64,000 nt of DNA. Origin: Fragum whitleyi. Its lineage: Eukaryota; Mollusca; Bivalvia; Cardiida; Cardiidae. The notes beneath the pieces are model-generated. The model made no database searches and had not been told where the DNA came from. It saw only the letters and a list, made by a program, of their open reading frames with translations. The stretch lies in the NCBI GenBank assembly GCA_948146395.1, contig OX411547.1, forward strand, positions 61,936,610 through 62,000,609. The letters run 5' to 3'. A program made the position numbers and the translations under genes. Shown here one piece after another: positions 52,531 through 62,588 of the stretch (positions within the stretch are counted from its first letter, which is position 1; every line of letters begins with the position of its first letter).

Positions 52531-52620
52531 TTATTCAATTAAAGGTTACGGCAGAGACAACAGAAATCCAATAATCACCCAAGATTGTTTTTGCCATAAA
52601 TTGGTTTTAGTTTCTTTGTC
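52531..52620. repeat. Conserved block Z, copy 1
   Basis: TTATTCAATTAAAGGTTACG followed by GCAGAGACAACAGAAATCCA and ATAATCACC is nearly identical to 58091-58180. Weaker similarity continues to about 52850 and 58600. On the minus strand each copy holds a 20-codon ATG-to-TGA frame (52597-52535; 58157-58095), but all the codon differences change amino acids, so coding is unlikely. Confidence 0.7.
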
Positions 52621-52978
52621 CAAATAAATGCAATATAATTGGAAAACAGATAATACACAACGTATGGAAAAATAACTATCCTGTTACAAAAACCGCCAAT
52701 CAAAATATTCTATTATTTTCAATAAACATTAAAAAAATTCATACTTCCATATCTGTCGAAGAAAAGATCCGGTTTAAAACACGTTTATGACGTGACTCTT
52801 CCGACTTTATTTTTCTCTGACATTTAAAGGGATAATTAATACTTTACGACGGAAACATCATTAATTTCGCGCTTTTCGCGCTTTTTCATTCCATCCAAGA
52901 TTTGGTTCTTTTAGACCATCTTCCCAGAATTTCGCATAATTCTTACGTCCTTGAAAATTTAAATACATATTTAGAACT

Positions 52979-53281
52979 ATATAATACGTACCTAGTGTAT
53001 TGTATGAAAAAAAAAATCTAACGAGATTGATGGAATTGATAATTGTCCAGGCTCTGCCGAGACAATTATCAATTCCCACAACCGAGTTAGATATTTTTTT
53101 ATACACTATACTAAGTACGTATTAAAACTATCTTAAAACCTTTATTTGCCTTTTTTTTCGATATTTTTAAATGCAAGTTTCTAAAAGTAACAGCATTATG
53201 TCATTGTTCTAAAAATACTCATGTGATATAAAAAAACATATGGGATGTTATCACACGGATATTTGTATAGTTATAAGATAA
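52979..53281 (-). mobile_element. ~310-bp repeat with palindromic half, copy 3 (inverted)
   Basis: The palindrome comes first (AATCTAACGAGATTGATGGA facing CACAACCGAGTTAGATATTT), then CTTTATTTGCCTTTTTTTTC, AAATGCAAGTTTCTAAAAGT and GGATGTTATCACACGGATAT, the reverse of copies 1 and 2. Confidence 0.85.
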
Positions 53282-54235
53282 CATGTAATTCGCCATGCGA
53301 AAAGAACCACTTGAGAACTCCGTAATACTCTATTTTATTTGAAGAGGGGGTTGATTTCTGTAGAGGCCATCTTGACGTCGTATCAGAGAATCCTTCATAC
53401 TTGTAGGAAGGTAGAACGATAATTTTCGATCCAGAAAATCAGCCACTTACGAAAACTTTCGACTACAGGTTATCTGCTCAATCCGTGATGCCTGGCTATT
53501 TCGAGCTCTTTACTCAACGCCTAAATGGTCATTTTGTTTCTGATGGGTCACAAATACTTTGAGATGTTAATGGAAGTTATACACATTCACTTTTTTGATT
53601 TATGTCAACTGTACAGTTTCTTGGAACACAATAAAGATGCGGTCATTCATTGAATAAGTATATTGTATATGGAAGTCTTAGTATCTTAGTGTCTTAGAAA
53701 ATACATACGATAAAGTGATATCATTGAAAAGGGAGAACCACAAATATGAACTCTTTTAATAATAGCTACAGGATATTTTTACAAAGATCTTATGTATTCG
53801 TTTTTCGTCTTTCAAAATAGTATCACTGCTACTCTTTAAGTAAATGACATCAATCTGATTGATTCATACTTGTTTAAACTTTATGTTACTGGATTGAAAA
53901 AGAAATGGAATCAATTATTCAAGAGAAGAAGAGAATATTTATTTGTATTTCACGGATTTATGAAATCTGCTTGAATGCAGACGAAATCTCTTTGTAACTT
54001 CAGCTTTAATATCGCGAAGGAAAAATGTTAAATGTGGTACTATTAACAATGAGCGACAGGTAATGATAACCAACGCAGTGCTAGTATACATTTAACAAAG
54101 AACGAAAATGCATGTGCAAATAACTCAATACTAATATCATTTTAACAAATAGCAAAATGGCAAGTATTGATTACGTTATAATATGATTCATTTTTTGTAC
54201 AAGAGGGCGAACTCAAGTGCTTATAACGCAATACA
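53282..54235. other. No recognised gene
   Basis: Nothing assigned. Confidence 0.4.
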
Positions 54236-54412
54236 GTGAAATCGCGGTTTTTTCAAGCTGCATTTATTTTGAATGTAGTTGTTGATTTTATCATTTCAGT
54301 GATTTTGGAGCGTTTTAGAAAGGTTTGAGTGAGTGTTAGGAATGAACGGATGGAGAGTTGAGTGAACGATTTAGAATGGTTTTGATTTCAATTTTACGAT
54401 GTAACTAAGTGT
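54236..54412 (-). mobile_element. CAGTTAACA MITE 3' part
   Basis: CAGTGAAATCGCGGTTTTTT through GAGCGTTTTAGAAAGGTTTG and GATTTAGAATGGTTTTGATT to TTACGATGTAACTAAGTG, followed by TA. The central palindrome and other half are absent. Confidence 0.75.
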
Positions 54413-54669
54413 ATTTTTTTACAAATTGGTATTCTGGATACTTTTTCAATTCAGGTGCTCTCGTGTTCTTGAGAGGAGTGGCGTACCCAGCTTTTAAGCG
54501 CATTGCAAATATTTGCAACCCGGTTAGACTCGAACGTGTCATCTCCATATCGCTTATCCAGCAATAATCCAAAATTAGTAGGTTCGAGGGGGATTAATCT
54601 AAGTTGTAGGACTTTGCTTCGATGTAAAATAAGTAAATTAAATTAAACTAAATTCATATACAACCCGAA

Positions 54670-55247
54670 AATGTTGAATAATAATTGACTTGTATCATTT
54701 CTGAGAAATCATAGCTGTCCTACATTTCATTGGCATGATTATAAATTCGTTTATAGCTCGTCTGTTTTCGAAGAAGGCCTGAGGTGTTGTTATCACATTG
54801 GGGTCATTTGCGTTGGCATGAACAACTTATACCTTGATCATATCCTGTTGTTATTGAAGATAAATTCATAAAAACTTTATGTGCACGTGAAAAGCGGGGT
54901 ATCATCTAAAAGTGCTCGCGAAACACTTTTACATCTTGAATAAAGGGATTATTACCTTCCTCTAATTTTACTCGAAACTCGCTCCTCTCACTCATCCAAT
55001 ATCATACCAAAATCATGCACGTTGTCACTTTCACGATGTTATTAATCGTAGTTACATAAATGTTTCGTACAATATAAATGCTTGAATGAAGCCCAACTGG
55101 AACATTTATTGAAAAGTAAAATTTTAATTTCCTGCTTGACATGGCTTTATAAAACGCATGGGTTATGGTCATTCATTATTGTATTTTCTATTGCATTGAA
55201 AAGTATATGAATTGCATAATTTTACATCGGGTGTATTGTTTGCATTC
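54670..55247. repeat. Rearranged copy of block X-Y with foldback and MITE fragments
   Basis: Y' (54670-54877) is followed by a CAGCCCTGCGTTC-type foldback fragment (54885-54946: GTGCACGTGAAAAGCGGGGT), the 3' end of a CAGTTAACA MITE (54947-55051: ATTATTACCTTCCTCTAATT to CACGATGTTATTAATCG), and X' (55075-55247). The order Y'-X' is the reverse of X-Y at 51213-51603. Confidence 0.7.
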
Positions 55248-55341
55248 AAAGGAAAAAGAATATATAAGGTCGACCAGATATTCTGTCATTTTTCTTGCCA
55301 AACACTCTAGCAACACAATATATCAATTATAAACGTTTATA

Positions 55342-55778
55342 CAGTTAAAAACATCGTGAAATTGACATTCATCTCAATCAAAACCATTCTAAATCGCTCA
55401 CGCTGCGCTCTTATCATTCATTCCAAACACTCACTCAAATAATCCAAAATCGACCAAACCCATTGAAAAATATAGAATCAAAAACGTCAGTCAAAATAAA
55501 TTTTGATAGAGAAAAATCGCGATTTCACTGACATTATTCAAATTTTTAGCGTCTCAAAGGTTCTTGAAGAAAGAGGAAGCTAAGTATAGAAATTGAATGC
55601 ATTTTTTATTAAAGGGAGGTAATCAATATCGCAAATTTTGTTCATCCTGAACAAAATTTGTGATAAAGGGTTACCTCCCATTAAATTCACTCAAAACTCG
55701 CTCCACACACTCACTCAATTTCATTCTTAAATCATTCCAAAATCATTCACCTTGTCAATTTCACAATGTTGTTAACTG
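55342..55778 (+). mobile_element. CAGTTAACA MITE, well-preserved copy
   Basis: A 437-bp copy, CAGTTAAAAACATCGTGAAA to CACAATGTTGTTAACTG, TA on both sides. Typical 5' half (CCAAACACTCACTCAAA, AATCGCGATTTCACTGACAT), central palindrome GGAGGTAATCAATATCGCAA with GTTCATCCTGAACAA at its axis, and 3' half ACTCAAAACTCGCTCCACAC. One of the two best reference copies. Confidence 0.9.
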
Positions 55779-58090
55779 TATATACTTGTGTTGGTAAAAG
55801 AAGCGTGTATGTATATCCGAAACGACAGTCTTCAAGGACGTATACAGCACTAAAGGGTGCCAAAATTATGTCATGTAGTTGCTTTATACGTCACGTTGTC
55901 AAAAAGACTTAGTAATTTTGGCGACCAACTTCGATAACACGACGATCGTGAATACTTCAATGTCTACAGTCTTTTAGAAACTTCTAAAAATATATTTTGT
56001 ACTCAAATCTGGAACCCTATACTAAAGTGGTGATTAATCCGTTTAAAAAGGTGGAATATTTATAAAATAACAATTTTCTACCATTATTTTTTGAAATTCG
56101 ACAACACACCTAAGCACTAAGGCTTTATATGTATTATTCAAGAGCTTTTAACTCGAGTGGATTATTCAATAAGCCTTAGAACTCAGAAGCGTGGTTACAT
56201 TTTCAATAGATAACTTGAAAATGTGCTTTACTCGTCTGATACTTGGTGGTTGACCTAACTGATATGATTATGCATATAGGTGAAACTTCCGTTAAGGAAC
56301 CAATAATGGGACTTAGAAGCAGAAAGCAGTCGCTTATTGAAAGGGCCGCTTAAAACCAAAATTAATGCTACTTTATACAGATAATTTTGATAACATATAT
56401 AGATTTTCGCATAGTTCTTTCTGAATCCTTGTTGTTCTAACCCATTAGAATCGTCTCATTGCTTTCAAAAGTAATGCCTCGATATGATATTTTTGAAACT
56501 TTTCATTCGACAGAAGAAAAAAAGGCTTCCATTATTGCGCCGTCCAAGTACTATGACATCGATGGGGGCAAGCGTAAACCTATCACACTAAATATAAAGG
56601 CACTTAAGGCAGTTTTATGCTGACCCATCGATATGGAAAGGTTCGCAAGATTATATAATCGATGCCGTCAGCTTCTGCTCCGAGCGTTTCGAAAAATCGA
56701 ATTCAAGTAACACTAAATAAATATTTGATAATGATTTTATCATGAACCATGATATAAAGCAAAAGAAGAATCAATTCGAAGTTATATGCTGAGATAAAAA
56801 GGAAAGCCCTGGGTCAGACAGGCTGTGTAGCTATTTGTACAAGAGATTTATACAAACAATGAATGCAGCGGTTGTAATATCTTATTGTCTCATATTTATT
56901 CAGCATTCTGAAATGAAAATTAGTTATTGGGTACATGTAATACACACAATTTTGAATAGTATTTAATGGATATATAAATATATTTGATGACTCACTAAAT
57001 ATCTTTTTAAAGACAGGAATTTGAAATTTTGAGCTATAATCTAACTACCATTATCTTGACAGACCTGTGCATTTGAGTTTGGCTGTGAGTTATTAAAAAG
57101 AAAACGAAGTGACATAAGTCTATAATTCTCAATTCAGATACAAGTGTTTATGTTTTTAAGGGCTAGATATTCATAATATGGCTTAATGTTAGGGTATTTA
57201 GGAAATTAATATTCTTCCACTCTCAATGATATTGGTCGAGAGAATGATCATTTGTTTGTTACACGCGTCACACAAGATCGGGCCATTTGGGAAATCCGTA
57301 TAATATTTTGGTTTAAAAGAGATTGATTCCAGTTTCTGTAAGCAGAAGGTCGCATTTCAAAAACAGTTATTCAGACAGTTAGTGTGATCATTCCAGATTC
57401 AGGAAAAAGGTAAAATGCACAAAAGTTTTGATCACAAAATTAAGCGGTTCATGAATTTCTATTTATTATTCAAGTAAAGATTACTTTTACCTAATTTTAA
57501 ACTGTTCGACAACTTACCCACTTCTTCGATGACACATTTTCGCCTAACTGATCATATTTACTCATACAACAAGGCATTTTTGGGCATTCTGAGTAAGTAA
57601 AATAATGGCAAGATTATAACTACCATTACGTACATTACGCAAGTGCGTACAAGCAATAAATCCTCTTTCGAAACACATCGTTGATGAATGATCATTAAAT
57701 CGAAACTACAACTTATTTAACCTGTAGTTACGATGTTTAGATTATTCACCAACGCTCAAATCAAACAAAAAGGGAGCTTTGGGGACATTCTTCTTTCGTC
57801 ACAGTACACTTATTGCTTTTATCCTTTTAATTCTTATATGGACGCCTTCTTAGTACATAAATATTTCAATATCCTAGTTTCGCATATGAATTATGATTTG
57901 AAACTAATATGCGAGGCCCTCATAATTTTGTTACTAAAATTATATAATTTTAGGTCCACGTATGCCCGTAGAGTTACAAGTTTAAAATCTGCTTTTAAAT
58001 GATTACAAGCTACGTAATTTCATCATGAGATTGATGCAAAATTTCAGAAGCAATCCTATTTGTTTTCTGCGGTCTTTCCCCAGCAGAGCG
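55779..58090. other. No recognised gene over ~2.3 kb
   Basis: A hairpin of the GTAGTTACGATG motif lies at 57703-57737. The 89-codon frame at 57733-58002 begins inside this motif, is hydrophobic and has no recognisable domain. Confidence 0.4.
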
Positions 58091-58180
58091 TTATTCAATT
58101 AAAGATTACGGCAGAGACAACAGAAATCCAATAATTACCAAAGATCGTGTAGGCCATAAATTGGTTTAAGCTCCATGTCC
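58091..58180. repeat. Conserved block Z, copy 2
   Basis: TTATTCAATTAAAGATTACG then GCAGAGACAACAGAAATCCA repeats 52531-52620, about 5.6 kb away in the same orientation. Confidence 0.7.
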
Positions 58181-58877
58181 ATTCAGACGCAATATGGCTG
58201 GAAATCACATATACGATAAGAATACATATCAAATACAAAAGTGGTATAAAACATTACCATAATGAAAATAATTTTTCAAGTGAGAGCATGCTTAACTTTT
58301 ATTTGTGTAAGTGACATTTCGGGAAACTCAACAAAACCACGTCACGTTTGTTATAACTCTTAGTTTTATTAACCTTCGAGTGAAATAATGACTAAAAATA
58401 ATTGATGCATCTTCTATAAAGTAAAAAGAAATATTAGTAATCGTTTACTAAATATCATAAAATGGAGTTACTCTACATAAGAAGATAAATGTAGACTGGC
58501 ATGCCTACCGACCTATGTATCCGGTTATACACAAGCTAATGACGCAACACTTCCGCCTTGATATTTCTGACATTAAGACTGATAATTAATGTTTAATCAT
58601 TCGTATTTTGTTATTCCTACCTGTCTGAAATCGGCTCTTTTATACCGACTTCCAAGGACTTAACACCAATTTAATGAATACAGAAGGAAAGGGGCATTGC
58701 AACACCTAAATTGTGTAAATATAAAGATAAGATTAATTACAAAATAATTAGAGGTGAACCCCATTGACCATGTGCCGGACATCCTAAGTTGCTGAATATA
58801 TGAACTTGTCTCACCAATTCAAAATATGACACTTTTGAAAATGTTGCTGCAAGAGTTATGGCGGCGATTATGCAACC
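58181..58877. other. No recognised gene
   Basis: Weak similarity to 52720-52850 around 58490-58600 (CTTCCGCCTTGATATTTCTG, GATAATTAAT); otherwise unassigned. Confidence 0.4.
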
Positions 58878-59132
58878 TCTGGGCCCGAGAATATAAATGT
58901 TTTCTCAGGTTCAACTGAAAATTTTCTCAAATTTAAAATTTTAAAAAATGTATGAAAATAACAGATAATATTAATAAGTTGTTATTTATAACAACTTATA
59001 AATGTTATCTTTTATTTTGATACATTAAATGGAGTATTTAAACAGAATTATATGAACGGCTTTAATCTCAAATTGAAATTCGAGGAAATTTTGAGTTGAG
59101 AATGATAAAAGTTTTATAACCTCGGGCCCAGA
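58878..59132. mobile_element. GAGGTTATAAAA foldback, copy 2
   Basis: TCTGGGCCCGAGAATATAAA and GTTTTATAACCTCGGGCCCA form the outer ends; TTTTCTCAAATTTAAAATTT and AAATTCGAGGAAATTTTGAG the inner arms. It shares the ATAATATTAATAAGTTGTTA middle with the copy at 38030. Confidence 0.8.
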
Positions 59133-59175
59133 TCACAGTGTGAGGACATCTTGGATATAAGAGATATTGACTGCA

Positions 59176-59540
59176 CAGTTACTGTTAGTGACATCATGAA
59201 ATTGACTATTACCTCAATCAAAACCATTCTAAATCTCTCATTCAGCGCTTAGATCCCTCATTCCAAACAATCACTATAACCATTAAAAACGCCACGAAAA
59301 CAATATAAAGATAAGATCAACAACAATATTCAAAGTAAAAATCGCTAGAAAGATCAATGATTTCACTGAGTTCATTGAATTTGGAAGCGTCTGACGGTGA
59401 TTAAAACATAAGGAAGGTAATTAATATGGCCAATTTCGTTCATCACGAACAAAATTTGAGAATTTTCTCCATTTTATTTCATTCATAAGTCGCTCATCGC
59501 ATTTTCATCCAGGAATCATTCCAAAAGTCAAATTGATAGG
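59176..59540 (+). mobile_element. CAGTTAACA MITE, diverged copy
   Basis: ACATCATGAAATTGACTATT at the left, CTAAATCTCTCATTCAGCGC, then a worn central palindrome (GGAAGGTAATTAATATGGCC, TTCGTTCATCACGAACAAAA). The right end fades at ATTCCAAAAGTCAAATTGAT. Confidence 0.7.
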
Positions 59541-59544
59541 AAGG

Positions 59545-60890
59545 AAAAGGTTTTTTGAGATTTCAAAGTGAAACTTGGCCTCTCCCTGCAACACCAACAT
59601 TTATGGGTCCATCAAAAACTTGTGACCAATTTAAGTGGAAGAAGAGAGGGGTGGAGATTGGTTTTCTTTTCTGAGAGTTAAAATAATCCCCGCCCTGCCA
59701 CGCCCACAATGGGGGGGGGGAGGGGGTATCAATCAAAATTTCTGTAAGATTGTAAGTAAAGGGTCACCCAAGGAACAACAATATCAAGTTTCATAAAAAA
59801 TCAGCCCAATGGGTTGGAAGGAGAATTTTGAGATTGAAAGATGAAAATAAGCCCCGCCCTGCCCCGCCCAAATGGAGTCAATCAAAATTTCTTTACCAAT
59901 TTAGGTAAAAGGTCTCCTAGGGAACATACATGCCAAGTTTCATTGAAATTGGCCAACTGGTTTTTGGTCTTTGGAGGAGAAGGTTTTTTTAAAAGATTTT
60001 GAATTAAAAATTAGCCCTCCCCCCTATGTCAGGCCCATATCTGGGGGGAGGGGGGTCAATCAAGATGTCTTTTACGGTTTAAAGTAAAGGTCACCCAAGG
60101 AACATCCATGCGAAGTTTCTCTGAATTGAAATGGCCTGATGAAGGACATGATTTTAAAGATTTAAATCCAAAATAAAATAAAATTAAGCCCCGTCCTGCC
60201 ATGCCCACATTTTTAGTCAATCAAAATTTCTTTTAACAATAGGGGTAATGGGTCTCCCAAGAAACTTCCATGCAAAGATTCTTTGAAATCGGCCGATTGG
60301 TTTTGGAGGGGAAGATATTTGAGATTTTAAAATAAAAATTAGCTCCGCCTCGCCACGCCCATATGGTCAATCAAAATTTCTAAAAACTAAGGGTCACCCA
60401 AGGAACATCCATGCCATGTTTCATTTAAATTGGCCCGATGGCTTTAGATGAGAAGATCTTTAAAGATTTTAAAGTGAAAATTATTGTGAAACAAGTCTCG
60501 TCGTGCAACGCCCACATTTGGGTTTCAATCAAAATTTCTTTAACAATTTAAGTTAAGGGTCTTCAGGAACACCCATGCCAAGTTTTATTGAAATCGGCCC
60601 AATGGTTTGGGAGGAGAAGATTTTTAAAGATTTTAAAGTGAAAATAGGTCCCGCCTCGCTGTTCCAATATTTTGGGAGGCAATTAAAATTTCTTTATCAA
60701 TTTAGGAAGAGGGTCACCTAATGAATATTTCTACCGAGATTCGTTTAATTTCGCGCATTCGTTTAGTAGGAGAAAAGTTTAAAGAAAAAAGTAAACGCAC
60801 GGACGCACTGACGAACGGACGGACGCGTATACACTGCCATGACAATAGCTCGATGACCTTCGGGCAGTGAAGCTAAAAGCTAGATTTTCC
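59545..60890. repeat. Tandem array, eight diverged ~160-bp units, with terminal tail
   Basis: Each unit carries a CCCGCCCTGCCACGCCCA-like box (about 59580, 59690, 59855, 60016, 60190, 60345, 60500, 60653), TCAATCAAAATTTCTTTA, GGTCACCCAAGGAACATCC and CCAAGTTTCATTGAAAT. The array ends in ACGAACGGACGGACGCGTAT and a tail, CTTCGGGCAGTGAAGCTAAA. This tail recurs inverted at 38864-38930, so the array is part of a dispersed element. Two G runs lie at 59711 and 60041. Confidence 0.8.
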
Positions 60891-61445
60891 GCTTCAATGA
60901 AGATGCTAGGAATCACTGAATATATTTTCTTGTGTCTTTAATGGGCCAAGATTCTGCTCTTCGCCTTTGTTAATGAATACTTTGCTGACATCGGATGTTG
61001 CAATACATTAAAACCTATGCAATATATTTATCTTTCAATTCTGAAATTGCTTTTTGAGTACACTTAGGTCTTTCAATCTATAGGTATAGGGTACTTATTT
61101 CAATTTCCGAAAAAGATATTCGCATTTTCTATCTCAAATTTTATCCAAAAGAAGGGTAAGGATAAGAGAAAGATGCCGTTTTTTTGTTTTTTGTTGTTGT
61201 TTTTTTTTGAAAAGGAAACATTAGCACGCCTGCTGAAATGGCTTTAATTGCTTTTCAATGTCTTCCTAACGCCGATTGATTGCCTTATATTAGATTTTAT
61301 GCAGAATCTTATTTCACAGCAATGAGAAAGAAAATGATTCAACCGTAATAATTGATTATGGTTTTCATTAATTGTTTCAACTAAACCGTCGGTGTGTTAT
61401 AAAGAAAGAAAATATGACGAAAACAACAACAATGGTATTTAATAT
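60891..61445. other. No recognised gene
   Basis: Nothing assigned; a T-rich tract lies at about 61180-61210. Confidence 0.4.
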
Positions 61446-62188
61446 AGGGATGAGTGTCTTTTTCACTGCGTTTATTGGGGTATAAAGTGCAATTGCCTTA
61501 GCACATGGCAAATAACGCCCGTAGGGCGTTATGATTAAGCAATGTGCTAAGGCAATTGCACTTTATACCCCAATAAACGCAGTGAAAAAGACACTCGTCC
61601 CTTATAATTGCAATCATCTAGATCGAAGAAACTATTAAAATACTCAGCCAAACATTAAAGCTTTAAGTCTACTTTCTGCGCGTATAAATTACTCGATCTA
61701 TTTTTAGATCGTGTATTGTTTATCTCGCTATCGAAGTGAAATGTCATATAGTAACACAAATGATACACAAATAAAAGACAACATTAAAATTCGTAGAGGT
61801 ACTTATGACAAATAAGCTTGTTTCTGCCAAGTTAGTCTGTATTTTTGAACGAAAACGGCGTGGTCGGTCTTTGTTGAGAGGGTTGCTTGAAGGTCTTCGT
61901 CGACTCGCTGTTTTCTAAGTTTAGGTTGGCTTAGAATCAGAACCGCATGCTTGTTATCGTAAATTCTTTCGAAATATATTAATTCATAATATATTAAATA
62001 GCAATATTACGTTGATGATCGGGAACTAGGTTAATTCGAGTTCCTACAACACAGGACTTGCTGACCGAATTTCGGGGGTTTCCCGAAAGACCTATTGCAT
62101 TTTATACAGAAATAAAGTGCAATGGATTTCCCCACGTGATGCGATTTAAACCAATCATAGTTCTTTATTTTATTGGATTGCAATTATA
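61446..62188 (+). mobile_element. ~750-bp repeat with palindromic head, copy 4
   Basis: Nearly the same sequence as 36763-37504: a 157-bp palindromic head (61446-61602) with AACGCCCGTAGGGCGTT at its centre, then a tail from TTATAATTGCAATC to GATTGCAATTATA. The high similarity of these two copies indicates recent spread. The 65-codon frame at 62058-62255 reads the tail and is not a gene. Confidence 0.87.
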
Positions 62189-62459
62189 TAACAATAATAA
62201 TAAAATTAAAACAGAAAAGAAACAAACCAATCATAAAAAATCTCCATACAAATAAAATAACAGCACCGAAAAAACCCACATCGTCTTGGCCAAACAAATC
62301 GGACATTTTCTAATCCAAATCAACCAGCTAATAAAATCATTAAATGAAATGAAGAATTGGAATAAGTTTTGCACCATTTCAAAGATTTTCGGAGCTTTAA
62401 GATGGATTTAACTACATGTAATGTTTCTGGTTTGACTGAGGTTAGCTATTTAGAATCAT

Positions 62460-62588
62460 ACCTGAACACAGAACCAGATTGCAAACTGTTTGTCATTTAT
62501 ACCCCGCTTTGCACGCGTGCACACGTGCAAAGCGGCGTATAAATTGACAAACAGTTTGCACCGTTTCGACATCCTAAACGCAGGACAG
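62460..62588. mobile_element. CAGCCCTGCGTTC foldback, copy h
   Basis: The best-paired inner arms of the family: GCAAACTGTTTGTCATTTAT and ATAAATTGACAAACAGTTTG, with core GCTTTGCACGCGTGCACACG followed by TGCAAAGC. The right end, CATCCTAAACGCAGGACAG, is intact; the left end is worn (CCTGAACACAGAACC). Confidence 0.82.

Noticed and set aside
57733..58002. 89-codon plus-strand ORF as a host gene
   Set aside because: Hydrophobic, A+T-driven composition, starts inside a hairpin motif, no recognisable domain.
59545..60790. Tandem repeats as exons of a repeat protein
   Set aside because: Units vary in length, break frame repeatedly and show no consistent open frame.
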